From assembly GCA_021442155.1 (NCBI GenBank), contig CM038221.1:28425906-28489905 (forward strand): a stretch of 64,000 nt of DNA, given 5' to 3'. Positions 22,046-33,593 of the stretch are shown piece after piece. Each line of letters begins with the position of its first letter. The stretch's first letter is position 1. The notes below the pieces were generated by a model. The model was not told where the DNA came from and did not search any database. It saw nothing but the letters and a program-made list of their open reading frames with translations. This stretch comes from Cymbidium sinense (lineage: Eukaryota > Streptophyta > Magnoliopsida > Asparagales > Orchidaceae). The position numbers and the translations under genes were made by a program.

Positions 22046-23499
22046 CCGCTCTTTCCCGTTTGACATTTCTTCTTCTCTCTCCTCTCTGCATGTTTCTTCT
22101 CCTCATGCGTTTTCTCCCACTTCCTCCCTCATTTTTCTCTTAGTCGATCACAACCTCACCCAAAGTCTCCCTATCTCTTTTGGTTCAACTTTTTTTACCT
22201 TGCTTGCAATTACCGCATAGTGACAATTTAAATTGGAGATTTTGAGCTCTTGGCATGCAAACAATATCGACATTGTTTGGTATGGTGGAAAATTTCTACT
22301 ATGGTCTATATAATTAGAGCAACGCTTATATTTGTTTTCTTGATGCGGTGATAGACAAATTTTTTGTTGTGATATCTTATACATACATGCCATGGGGCCA
22401 TGAGGAAGTACTATTAAAATTTATCTAAACATATATGCACAATAAAGAAGTGTTATGATAAAAAGAGACAAAGAACAAGCAAGGATATAATTTATGATAA
22501 ACAATAAAAAAAATATAAAAATGTGAAGCATTAAAAAATGTTCTGCATGAAAGTAGTCGTCATTGAGGGTGTGAACACAATGACTTTAGATTAACAAGTA
22601 CAAAATTTTGCTTTATGAATCTATAATCATAAAAAATATTTTTTTTGCATGAGTTTAAAGTGAAACTCTTTATTATCAATTTGGTGTGAATGCATAAACT
22701 CAGAGCTTGGAACCTAGAAATTGAGAACTTAGAACTTGAACCTTCAATAGGATGCCTTTGGGCGCCATTTGAAGTGGTAGAAGAGAATAGGAGGAAGAAG
22801 ATAGTCATTTTATTGTGCAGTGTGAAGGCTAAGGGGGCTTTAATATCTTGAGGCGGCCATGGAAAATCTTTTTCTTTAGGGCAATCATGTGGCCTATGGT
22901 GGATTCGAGGAGGAAAAACATTGCAATTTTATCCTTTTTTAGAAAAGGATAATAGGTGCTTTTCACTGAAACATGTTGGTTGGGGCCGTGAATATCACAT
23001 GATTTGGCTATGGATGACATTCGTTGTGAAAATCAAATTGGTTTGTGGAGTATGCTCAGTGTTGATCCAATTACTAACTTTTGAGGTGTCTTGACTTGCT
23101 GAGAAGATACTATGAAAGGGGTTTAGACTAAGCCATCAACTCTAGTGTGTTGAGTTATCGACAAGGGTAGTGAGATGTTGCTGACTTGAAAAAAGGCAAG
23201 AAATTCGCACCCAGTCGACATATATGGAGTACCTATTTGGGAAGTCAAGATGGAATTTGACAACACATCGAGTGAGAATAAGTATACAACTTTGTTAATA
23301 AGGCATCCTTGACTTGTTGAGGAATGAAAGAAAGGGAAGACCATGTTCATGGAGCATCGATAAGGGAGTTTAACACTCATCAATAGGGTACTTGGTGGAG
23401 CACCAAGGATATATGAATTCAGTAAGAGGATTAAGAAGCAACTCAACCAATGTCAAGGAGGGACTAAATGGGACACCAAGAGGATGTTGTTGGTCGGGG
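22046..23499 (+). other. Intron 4 DNA left of the gypsy elements
   Basis: Starts with a CT-rich patch (ttcttcttctctctcctctctg) and continues AT-rich. From about 22840 to 23499 composition is more balanced, and similar phrases ('gaggatgaagttgt', 'tgttaacagatcattgagag') occur beyond the two gypsy elements at 38713-38820, so an older unknown repeat was probably split by those insertions. - strand open frames here (22148-22393, 22560-22808, 23123-23446) show no domain I know. Confidence 0.4.
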
Positions 23500-23504
23500 G
23501 TTTA
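23500..23504. repeat. Target-site duplication GTTTA (left), gypsy element 1
   Basis: Exact match to 30957-30961. Confidence 0.85.
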
Positions 23505-23770
23505 TGTCACATCCCAAACGAAAATCTAAGACCCATCGAAAAAAGATGTAACAGAACGAGTAAATTTAGGTGACTGAATTTTTCTTCAACAACTATTCTG
23601 AAAACTTTAAATACCAATGCATCGATAAGTGATCTAACCTTCTTCATCTAACAAAAATAAAGGCTAATTAAGGATTTATTTAAATTATAATTATAATTAA
23701 CACTTGTTAATTATTACTTATTAAGAAATAAAAATTTAATTAAGAATTATTACATTATACGTACCTTATA
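23505..23770 (-). repeat. 3' LTR of gypsy element 1, internally deleted (266 bp)
   Basis: Its first ~130 bp match the start of the right LTR (tgtcacrtcc, cgaaaaragatgtaacag, ggtgactgaatttttctt) and its last ~115 bp match the end (aataaaggctaattaag...acgtacctta). The 2.25 kb between those parts in the right LTR is missing. Confidence 0.8.
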
Positions 23771-23845
23771 ATTCTCCCCTCCTTATAAAAATTTCGTTAT
23801 TGAAATTCCTTAAACTTGTAAAAGGATAGGAAAATTTATGCTTCA

Positions 23846-24246
23846 TTCATTTTCTCTTTCCCAGGTTGCTTCTTTTTCTGGCCTATTTGTTCATTTCACC
23901 TCCACAAAAGGAATCTGTCTATTTCTCAATTTCTTAATTTCAAATTCTACTATTCTTTCTGGCTTTACTGCATAAGTAGATCTTTTTGAACTTCAATCTT
24001 CTTATGTGATATTCTTTGGTCTGCATCTGTAATCTATCTTCTAAGCGTTGAAACTTGAAAAACATTGTGTATATCGGACATATTTGGCAGCAACGCTAAT
24101 TTGTAGGCAACATTTCCAACTTTTTCAATAATGTCAAATGACCCAATATACCTAAGGCTCAGCTTTCCTCCTTGGCCAAATCTGGATATACCTTTCATAG
24201 GTTTGACCTTCACAAGTACAAAATCTCCCATTTTAAATTCTATCAT
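23846..24246 (-). pseudogene. Integrase C-terminus and chromodomain remnant, element 1
   Basis: The - strand frame from 24246 encodes MGDFVLVKVKPMKGISRFG and ends HNVFQVSTLRR, the conserved GPY/F-type end of chromovirus integrase ('FxVxxLR'). Beyond it, in shifted frames, PERIVEFEIKKLRNRQIPFV and PEKEATWEREN can be read, matching the chromodomain that targets such elements to methylated-histone chromatin. At least one stop and frame changes lie between them. Confidence 0.7.
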
Positions 24247-24249
24247 CTT

Positions 24250-25010
24250 ATACTTTGGATCATAATATTTTTTTCGTTGTGCGACTTTTGGTCTGTCTAA
24301 TAATTCTAATCATTTAGGTTACGTCAACCATTTAGTTCCATTAACTACGCATTCAATCCAACTCAAAGTGCATTTTCTACCATATAGAGCTTCATAAGGA
24401 GCCATTTGGATACTAGATTGATAATTTGTATCAAACTCTATCAAAGGTATATGATCTTCTCAACTACCGCCAAAATCCGAATACAATCTCAGTAAGTCTT
24501 TAGTACCTGAATTGTTCGTTCAGATTGCCCATCTGTTTGTGGATGAAATGTAGTGCTGAAATGTAATTTAGTACCTAAACCCGCATGAACACTTTTCCAC
24601 AATTTTGATGTAAACCTATCTTCTCTATTTGATACAATAGCCTTTGAAATTCCATGTAATTTGATGATTTATTTTATGAATAATCTGACTAATTTTTCTA
24701 ATCGGTCAATAAATGAGCAAAGTGTCGACTTTGTTAATCTATCAATGATTACCCAAATACAGTCATGCCCTTGTTTAGATCGAAGAAAACCCGTAACAAA
24801 ATTCATGGTTATATTTTTCCATTTTCACTTTGATATAGGCAGTGATTAAAGCATACCATTGGGTTTCTGATGTTCTGCCTTGACAACTTGACAAGCTTTG
24901 CATTTAGATATATATTCTGTCACATCCTTCTTCATTCCAGACCACTAATAGAGTGTTTTCAAATCCTTATATATTTTTGTGCTTTCTGGGTGAACTACAT
25001 AATTAGAATT
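24250..25010 (-). pseudogene. Integrase core, element 1 (stops, D to N change)
   Basis: Pieces on the - strand: GMKKDVTEYISKCKACQVVK (HHCC zinc region, preceded by an in-frame TAG), GFLRSKQGHDCIWVIIDRLT (first catalytic Asp in the 'IDRLTKS' block), HGISKAIVSNREDRFTSKLW, where the family has 'SDRD' with the second catalytic Asp and this copy has Asn, and DGQSERTIQV with the catalytic Glu. Enzyme would insert cDNA into chromosomes; this copy is dead. Confidence 0.75.
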
Positions 25011-25245
25011 GCAAGCTTCAAACAAAATATCTTAAATTAGATTTACTTCTTTTGGTACCCACAATTTAAAATTACTTCTAAGCACATCCTGTTCATCTAT
25101 GATAATATATTTTCTCTTACCTGCTAGCATTTGATATATTAGTTTCTGTAAATCATCACTGACTTTTTGTGTCTCAATACATCAGCAACCACATTGGCTT
25201 TTCCAAGACAATATTGTATATCAAGATCGTAGTCTTTTATTAACT

Positions 25246-25620
25246 CTAACCAGCCTTACACCAATTTAATTCTTTATGAGTGAAGATGTATTTTAAACTT
25301 TTATGATTTGTAAATATCTCGCATCTTACTCCGTAGGGATAGTGCCTCCAAATTTTCAAAGCAAAAATAATAGCAGCCAATTTCAAATCATGTGTTGTAT
25401 AGTTATTCTCATGTGGTTTTAATTGCCTTGAAGCATAAACAATCTTCTTGTTCTGCATTAAAACACAACCCAAACTTTTTAAAGAAGCATTATTATAAAT
25501 CTGAAAACTTTCTGTACCTGATGGAATTATTAATATAGGAGCAGTCGTCAATAGCCTTTTAAGCTCTAGAAAGCTCTGCTCGCAATCATATGTCAAATCC
25601 AATTTTATATCTTTTCTCAT
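25246..25620 (-). pseudogene. RNase H domain, element 1
   Basis: Frame begins [23 protein letters not shown] linker and reads [37 protein letters not shown] and [18 protein letters not shown]. In intact gypsy copies the first block has Asp where the second Asn of YNNAS stands, so the first catalytic aspartate is lost. Frame ends at 25246 after 'LNWCKAG' by a frame break; the remainder of the domain continues out of frame. Confidence 0.8.
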
Positions 25621-25835
25621 AAGCTTGGATAAAAGTGATGCAATATGTGAAAATCCTTACACAAATCTTCTACAATAACCTGCTAAACCCAGAAAACTTC
25701 TCACTTTTAAATTTTATATCCAATCAAATTTTATATCTTTTCTTGTAAGCCAGATAAATGTGATGCAATCTGTGAAAATCTTTGCACAAATCTTCTATAA
25801 TAACCTGCTAAACTCAGAAAACTTCTCACTTTTAA
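25599..25835. repeat. Tandem duplication of about 128 bp in pol, element 1
   Basis: The block attttatatcttttctc...aacttctcacttttaa at about 25599-25711 is repeated at about 25727-25839 with roughly 10% differences. It separates the reverse transcriptase frame from the RNase H frame and duplicates the 'GYYRRFV' linker region. Confidence 0.8.
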
Positions 25836-26530
25836 CACATTGGTTGGTCGTGGCCAGTTAATCACCGCTCTAACTTTCTCTAAATCTACGAAAATGCCCT
25901 CACTGCTAATGATATGCCCCAGAAAAGCAATACTTTTCAACCAAAATTCACATTTAGAGAATTTAACGAATAATTGGTGCTCTCTCAATAGATTTAGCAT
26001 TATTTTGAGATGGTTGACATGATCCTCCTCATTATTAGAGTAGACCAATATATCATCAATGAATAATATTACAAATTGGTCAAGATATGATTTGAAAATT
26101 CTATTCATCATATCCGTAAATATTACAGGTGCATTAGTTAATCCAAAAGACATAACTAAGAATTTGTAATGCTCGTACCTAGTGCCAAATGTTGTCTTTG
26201 CGATGTCACTTTCTCTCACTCTAACTTGATTATATCCCGATCTAAAATCATTTCTGGAGAACATAGAAGCTCCTTCCAGCTGATCAAATAAATCATCAAT
26301 TCTAGGGAGAGGGTGCTTATTTTTAGCAGTTACTTTATTTAATTCTATGTAATCAATATACAAACTCAGGGAGCCATTTTTCTTCTTAACAAATAGTACT
26401 GGTACACTTTAAGGAGATGAACTAGGTTTGATAAAATATTTCTCGATTAATTCAGATAATTGATTTTTCAACTCTTGCAATTCTTTAGTAGCCATTCTGT
26501 AGGGTGGTTTAATTATCGGAGTAGTTCTGG
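25731..26530 (-). pseudogene. Reverse transcriptase, element 1
   Basis: Longest retained frame of the element (26363-25731, 210 codons). It shows [26 protein letters not shown] (first catalytic Asp present), [15 protein letters not shown], and FIDDILVYS with the catalytic Asp pair, then [10 protein letters not shown] and GYYRRFV. Upstream of 26363 the N-terminal part (PPYRMATKELQELKNQLSEL and [10 protein letters not shown]) is readable but carries a stop where the family has Trp. Copies RNA into cDNA in the capsid. Relatively well kept, but the pol frame as a whole is broken. Confidence 0.9.
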
Positions 26531-26827
26531 GTTGCACTTCAATTGTAAACTCTATCTCTCTTTCAAGAGGTAATCCAACAAGTTCCTTAGGGAATACATT
26601 AATAAACTAATTGACAATCAGAATAGATTTGATATTATGCATCTTTAACCGATTCTATACTGGCTAAAAATATAAAGTCACCAGCTTTTATAGCTTTGTC
26701 AATATTGAGTGAATGTATTAAGGAGGCTATCACTCTCTTTTCACATTGAAAATAAATGGTCTCTCATTAGGTAAATCAAACTTGACCCTTTCTTCCAACA
26801 TTCGATTGTAGCAAAATATTTTATTAG

Positions 26828-27065
26828 TCAATCCATTCCCAAAATCACTTCAAATTCAATTAACGGTAGTGAAATTAATTGAGATAAAAATTTTCTACTA
26901 GTTATCACAATGTCAATAGTGCACATTTTGTTGGCTAACATACAACCATCAGAGGACAATAAAATTTGAACACCGAGTAAAACACAGTGACAGGTGCAAT
27001 GTATTACAAAGCAGCTCACATAAATGAGTGTGATGCACTAGAATCAAAAAACGTTATAGCAGAAA
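26828..27065 (-). pseudogene. Aspartic protease, element 1
   Basis: - strand fragments FFDSSASHSFM (family: D-S-G-A active site followed by HSF) and LPLIEFEVILGMD. The active-site glycine is Ser here and a stop follows HSFM. Position between gag and RT is as expected for gypsy. Confidence 0.7.
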
Positions 27066-27109
27066 ATAAAACTATCATACATCACCAAGATTCTCTGCTT
27101 CTTGGGAAG

Positions 27110-28420
27110 ATAAAACCACGGTGATATTGACTTTTACACTCAGGACACTAGTCGTTTATCTTTCTGAAATAATTTATTCATAGTAGGCTTTGTACATTTA
27201 TACAATTATGGCCTTGGTGCAATTCTTAGCTCTCCGCTCCCCTGAATATTTCTTGGACAGTTTCTTTTGATATGATCCACTTCCCCAAATAGATAATATC
27301 TTCCAGAATTTGCTAAACACTTTCTAGAATGTGCTTTTCCACATATAAGTGCAAAGATCGATGGTCCCATTGTAGATGTTCTTTGCTATGATTGATCTTT
27401 GTTGTTGTGATTTTGAATGAACTTCGCTTTTAAATTATTTCATCTAATCTTCTCTTACTGCCAATATCCCATCTTTGTCTGATCATATCCATATCATGCT
27501 CCAACAGTTTGACACTCTACTAATTCTACAAAATTCTTAATTTTGAGTGGAATTAAAAGCTATTTGAATTGATCTCTCAATCCTCTGAGAAATCTATAAC
27601 ACTTTTCACTTAGTGTACTATTAATGCACGAGATAATGATGTAAATCACTCATCTTGGATCGATTTCGCTTGATTTATAAATTTCTCTTGCATTGCTTGT
27701 ATAGCTGAAGGAGGAATGAACCAATCTCTAAAGACTTGCTCAAACTCTTCACAGGTAATCTGATTTATAGATTTGCTTGTGAATTTTTTCAATTGTTGCT
27801 CTCCACCAACGCTCTACCTCCCGTTCCAACACAAATACTGGATATTCTTCTATCTAATGAACATTTCATCTCATTTAAAATTTTCTCAATTCGGACAATT
27901 CAATCTTACCGACATACTCTCCTTGAATAATGGCAACTCAAATAATTTAAAGCTTATCAATATCACCCATTGAAACGGATCGTCTGATGTTGGTGGTACG
28001 ATAGTGATGCGGTCTATGAAGCATTGCATTTTCTCCATCATCTGCATCATCATTTTCGTCATTTGCATTTGCATCATAACAGTTAAGTAAGGTGCTAGTA
28101 CATTTTCTGCTCTTAATGTACTTCCCTCAGTTGGTGCAATAGTTTCAAGAATTTCAGTTTCTCTATCTGGTTGAGTTGACTGCACATTTGTTCTTTCAAG
28201 CACCCTTTCAGCCGTATCTGAAAATGAATAGCATAACATATTTTTTTTCATATATATTAATATTTTTGTATGTCACAAAATATAAGTTATGAGCTTATGT
28301 CACGTACACCACTCACTTATTATAACTAAACCAACCTATGTTTTGTAGAAATCGAATCATATTCCATTTTTACCACCTCTAAATCAAATTATGCTTTCGT
28401 AATTGATCATTTGAATTCAA
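27110..28420 (-). pseudogene. Gag and zinc knuckle, element 1
   Basis: The N-terminal frame 28251-27886 is Met/Gln-rich. Further on, EEFEQVFRDWFIPPSAIQAM (about 27760-27660) matches the retrotransposon gag block. Near 27345-27255, CGKAHSRKCLANSG and YYLFGEVDHIKRNCP correspond to the CGK...C linker and CCHC zinc knuckle, but the first two knuckle cysteines are Tyr and Phe. Gag forms the particle that packages the element RNA; this one is broken by several frame changes. Confidence 0.7.
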
Positions 28421-28438
28421 ATGCTTTGATACCATTTT
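28421..28438 (-). other. Primer-binding site, element 1 (initiator tRNA-Met)
   Basis: Read on the - strand immediately inside the 5' LTR: AAAATGGTATCAAAGC, complementary to the 3' end of plant initiator tRNA-Met (family consensus TGGTATCAGAGC) with one mismatch. It fixes the element's orientation and its 5' LTR border. Confidence 0.8.
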
Positions 28439-28439
28439 C

Positions 28440-30956
28440 TGTCACGTCCTGAACGATCTCCCAAAGCTCATCGAAAAGAGATGTAACAGAGAGTAAATTT
28501 AGGTGACTGAATTTTTCTTAAACAACCATTCTGAAAACTTTACATGCCACAGAATAGTGTAAAAGATCAACATAGTCGTCTAAATTCACACAACAAAAAC
28601 ACAAGAACATCTGAATAATAAATCTACGACATTCATAGAGGCGGAAATAAACCAATTGAAACTTTTAATATCAACTACAGAGCATCTAAAACACTGGATA
28701 TCCAAAATAATATTTTTTAAAAGTTATTGTATTTACCTTCAAAATTTTTTTATAATGTTTCCTCCCTGCAACATTCAAAAAGGGGCAAAACTTACTCCAA
28801 TTTCTTCTTATTCTTCCCTGAAAAATAATTATACTCAACTGATAAGTCATATGACTTAGTAAGATAAGCAATTTAATACATATTTAAATTATAAAAGATA
28901 TAACGTTAATATGCATGCGAACTAAATAATTAAAATAAAGGTTGCGTGCATAATCAATTTGGTTGGTATAGTAGTAGAATAACTTATTAGAAATTCTTTT
29001 CTATTTGAAACATGATGTATATAATACTACATAACATATATATATTTAAGGTAGTTTCAAAATGTCATGTGTAGCTATCAAAATTATTGGCGAATATATC
29101 ATAACGTAAAAACTACGTATAATTTACTTTATTTATATAGGAGATCCTTTTACTCTATATCATATCATTTGAGGATCCTTTTGCTTCACTGGGTATATTT
29201 TTATCCCAATTCCTGTGAAAGTAATATTATAACTTTTGGGCAATTTCCTGATTATTATCGCTATGTATAAAGTAATTTGTCCACATTTTCAAAGATCAAG
29301 ATAGTATGCAAATAACTAGAAATAAACTGAAATAATTGTTGAGATGCATAAACATGAAACTATGTATATGACTTGATTTCAAATAAACTTATAATGATGA
29401 TTATATGAGAACATACAATATAGACAGTCAATATTGTACTCAATGAAAATGTAGAGAAGGATGAACATACTTTCTGTATTATAATTTGCAAATCTTACCT
29501 AAGTGTCGAGCTTCTTTCAGAAAACGAGATGTCTGAAACCTCTTCCGTACATAAACAATATTAACATGACTTTTCCTCATACAAATACTATTTCAAGTTA
29601 TTCAAAAAGTTTGATGCTTCAAATACTGAAATTTCGGATGACTAATTTATCACTTAGGAATTTATAATAATTTATTAAAAGAATTTAAATATTATATTTT
29701 ATCAATTATTAAAACTTATAAGTTAACGTGACAGTTGTCGCCCACACTTCCTACTATAAACCTCCTTATTTTCTCTTCTTCTTGTTTAATTATAACAATA
29801 AGATTATCAGAAAATAACTAGAATATTCACAAATTCTTAAAATAAATTTATTTTAAAATAAAGTTATCTTATAAATATTAAACAACATATATTAAATTTA
29901 TGACATATAAATTCTATATTTTTAAACCCAAATCTATACATAACACATATATACATCTAATTATTGATATAGATTTTATTTCAATTTTACAATTTATTAT
30001 TTTAATTATATCTACGCTTTATACCTAATTAATCACTTAGGAATTTATAATAATTCATTAAAAGAATTTAAATATTATATTTTATCAATTATTAAAACTT
30101 ACAAGTTAACGTGACAGTTGTCACACACTTCTACTATAAACCTCCTTATTTTCTCTTCTTCTTGTTTAATTATAACAATAAGATTATCAGAAAATAATTA
30201 GAATATTCACAAATTCTTAAAATAAATTTATTTTAAAATAAAATTGTCTAATAAATATTAAACAACATATATTAAATTTATGACATATAAATTCTAAATT
30301 TTTTAAACCCAAATCTATACATAACACATATATACATCTAATTATTGATATAGATTTTATTTCATTTTTACAATTTATTATTTTAATTATATGTACGCTT
30401 TATACCTAATTTACTTTTACCCAAATAATTATTAATATTCATAAATTTCAGTTTCACCAATAATTATATTATACTTATTTACCTATGCCAAAAAGAAAAT
30501 AACTAATAATAATAATAATAATAATAATAAATATTATTTACTAATTCCTCGGTAGAGCCATACTATCACTTTCGGGCCGTACGCGATCTCGACTCCGTGA
30601 CTCCTCGTGTGAAAACTACCCACGTCGACGCGGCAGTACGCCGACACGACATCAGGCGAACTCCCGCCATCTGGAGACCCTTCTCTCTCCTGCTCCTCTC
30701 GTCTCTTGCGTGACACGGACGAACTGAGTGATAAGGAAGAGGAAAATGCAAAAGAAAATAAGAAACGATTGATACTATATATTCCAATTCTTAAACCAAT
30801 GCATGTCGAGCTAAGTGTGGGGATCTGTCCCTTCTGACTGGAATAAAGGCTAATTAAGAATTTATTTAAATTATAATTATAATTAAAACTTGCTAATTAT
30901 TACTTATTAAGAAATAAAAATTTAATTAACAACTATTATATTATACGTACCTTACA
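28440..30956 (-). repeat. 5' LTR of gypsy element 1 (2517 bp)
   Basis: Begins TGTCACGTCC and ends GTACCTTACA on the + strand. It includes an internal tandem duplication (29642-30405), a (TAA)n run near 30508 and a GC-rich leader-like patch 30560-30730. Short open frames in that patch are not protein-like. Confidence 0.8.
29642..30405. repeat. 383-bp tandem duplication inside the LTR of element 1
   Basis: Units 29642-30024 and 30025-30405 both start ctaatt.atcacttaggaatt and contain gtgacagttgtc, cctccttattttctcttcttc and cataacacatatatacatct. They differ by only a few substitutions and small indels, so the duplication is much younger than the element's coding decay. Confidence 0.9.
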
Positions 30957-30961
30957 GTTTA
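30957..30961. repeat. Target-site duplication GTTTA (right), element 1
   Basis: Exact match to 23500-23504. Only 19 bp (30962-30980) separate it from the duplication of element 2. Confidence 0.85.
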
Positions 30962-30980
30962 GGGGAAGTCATTGGTAGGG

Positions 30981-30985
30981 TGTCA
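30981..30985. repeat. Target-site duplication TGTCA (left), element 2
   Basis: Exact match to 38708-38712. Confidence 0.8.
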
Positions 30986-32844
30986 TGTACAGATGACCCC
31001 TTACAGGATCAATCGAGTGTAACAGAATAGGATATTTATTAGACACGATTCCCGTGCGTTCCACATACGTAAAAAACAAAGTGAAATTTGCATAATCATC
31101 ATCCTAAACTTCAATTCATATCTTCTTAATTCATATCCCAATTCTTTGGGCGTGAAATCTTTAAGTTTGTAAATAAATCTGAGTAGCAAAGATATCGGTA
31201 TTAAAATTTTTTATGCGTAAAAAGCCTTTAATCTTGTATACACCCAAAAGCTGCAAATCAACAAAATAGTCAAATTTCACACCTCGTCTTTTATTGAAAT
31301 TATCAATGATCGTCATTAAAACTTTGTAAACAAGAATCTAAAGTAAGCTCGAGCAAGGATTAGAACGATCATTCTGTATAATTCGCGAAGAGTAAAGCGG
31401 TAAAGCGTCTTTATGAAATGTATGATCAACAATATCTTTATAGTCTTCTTAATGTAACAATATAAGCGAATATATGTTGTAGGTTCATCTTGTATGATGT
31501 CGAGGGCTGATTTTCATTAAAATCATTTGATTCTATATCAAATCATTTTAGAAATGTCATTTATAATTACATAGGTTTGACTTTATAACAAATTAGTCCT
31601 ACATCATTTAAAGCGAAGGTAAGCGGTAGGAACCATACTACACTGGAGGTTAATGACTAAACCAACCTCAAAATGTCGGTCGGGGATCTTAAGATCACCT
31701 TTCGCGGCATCATTACTTTTTTTTTTATCTGCTTATTATTCACATATTTTCGACATTTCCTATCACATTCGCATTTCTGTATTTATTACATATCTTGCGT
31801 ATCATATCTTTAATAAAGAAAATCATTGCACATAATCGTTGAGCGGTTGTAATGACATCTGATAATGAATATCATATGTATGTCATTCATTCTGATTTAT
31901 AAAAAGCGGTAAAAACAATGACATTCATAGTATAACTAAATTTAAATTAGCAATTATGTCACCTCGTTATATGTCGGAATGGTGATGTCTTCACCGATTC
32001 TACCTACTATAATGAAATAACTTCTTAAATATTTCTAATATATGAAACTTATAAATGAAACTCATACTTAACACGATAGTATCATGAAGCAAAAGCGCAA
32101 TCTTACACGAAATTGATGTCTCCTCGTATAATCTTTGAAATCTTTGCGACTTCATGTCTACTTACAATATTAATTCGATTAAATTAACAAACCAAAATTA
32201 GCAAAAATGCCAATCTAAACCCCACTTTAATACACAATTACCCTAATACAAAGCGATTTCTAAACTCCCCAATCATTTCAACAGGAAAAGGTGAAAGAAA
32301 AGAATAGGGAGAGAAATTCAGCACGACACAGAATCCCATAAGCATTCCGATCGGCCGAGAAATCCTAGCAAGCCGATCGGTTCAGATTTCCCGCGTCGAC
32401 GAGCAGAAATTCTAGCCCGGCATCGGTTCGGGATTTCCTCAGAACAAGTGACTTACGGATCTGTTCCGGAAAAGCAGTGAAATCGGTGAGTCAGCGAAGT
32501 CGACCAGAGGCAAGCCGCAGCGGTCGATCTCGCCGCGGAAGATTATTTGTCGGCCGGCGAAGCGAAGTGGCGGTCTGGTGAATCCGAATCGGCGATCGTC
32601 GCGTTCGTGTCAGCGCAATCGTCGGCCGATCTTAGAAGGAAAGGAGAGCGAACTCGATCAGCGTGAAGGAGATCAGCGTGAAGGAATTGAAATAGGAAGC
32701 TGCGGGAGAGATCCAACCATACACGCGTCGAATGGCTTAATCCGGCCGCTGCATGCTTAGGTTCTACAATCCTAATGCTACAGTAACGACGGATTAATTA
32801 GCTAAAACAAAATTAATTAGGAAATAAACTAATTAGATATTACA
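30986..32844 (-). repeat. 3' LTR of gypsy element 2
   Basis: Aligns along its length with 36814-38707 (for example taacagaataggatatt, caattcatatcttcttaattcatatcc, aggaaataaactaattagatattaca). Just inside it, on the - strand, lies the purine tract TTTAAGAGGGGAAAAT expected before a 3' LTR. Contains a GC-rich leader (32330-32760) with no convincing protein. Confidence 0.8.
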
Positions 32845-33337
32845 ATTTTCCCCTCTTAAACAAAAATTTCGTCCTCGAAATTTCTTCTGAATCATTCAAA
32901 CAGGAAGGAAACTTTTCATCTCTTGTTCAACCTCCCAAACTTCTTTGATTGGTGCATTATTTAATTTTAACATCTGAAATTTGTACATTTAGTAATCTCT
33001 TCACATCAAATTCCAAAATCTTTTCCGTGCATAAGTCAAATTGGTTGTATTTCAAACTTTGTATATGGAATCTTACGCTTTCTACATCGTGATCCATTTT
33101 CTCAACATTGAAATGTGAAAGGCGTTGTGAATGTCGCGATTTAATGGGTAAGGCAAGTCACGTAAGCCATATTGCCGATCCTTTCGGTGATTTCAAAGGT
33201 CCATGTACTGCAGGCTCGATTTACCCGTGAATAAATCTACTAATTCCTTTCATAGGTTTGACTTTCAAGAATACAAATTCTCCAACTTGAAATTCTGTCG
33301 GTGTTTTAAGTCGTAATACTTAGCGATCACGACTTTA

Positions 33338-33593
33338 TCAATCTTTAACATATAATTTGGACAATTTATCAACTAAATCTGTCTGTTTCATATGTAAGAA
33401 ATGAGTTGACTTGGTGTCCCATTCGACAGATCTTATCCGACTTGCAGATCTGAAATCCCATAACAAAATCCATTCGATTTCTTCCCACTTCCACTGGTAT
33501 AGGTAATGGTAACGAATCCAGGGTCTTTGATGCTTTCGCTTTAACAATCATGAGCTTGACATTTAGAGACATATTTAATATGTCTTTCTTCAT
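33338..33593 (-). pseudogene. Integrase fragment, element 2
   Basis: Overlapping frames read KAKASKTLDSLPLPIPVEVG and RMDFVMGFQI, the region joining the zinc-binding part to the catalytic core in chromovirus integrase. The frame is lost on both sides. Confidence 0.6.

Larger units (their letters stand above)
23505..30956 (-). mobile_element. Ty3/gypsy chromovirus-type retrotransposon, element 1 (decayed)
   Basis: Bounded by TGTCAC...TTACA and flanked by GTTTA duplications. On the - strand the order is 5' LTR (30956-28440), primer-binding site TGGTATCAAAGC (initiator tRNA-Met type), gag with a broken zinc knuckle, protease, reverse transcriptase, RNase H, integrase, and a C-terminal chromodomain remnant, then a purine tract and the 3' LTR (23770-23505). 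The protease-RT-RNase H-integrase order is Ty3/gypsy; the chromodomain-like end and Met primer site point to the Tekay/Del side of the plant chromoviruses. Many stops and frameshifts; several catalytic residues are replaced, so it is not autonomous. Confidence 0.9.
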
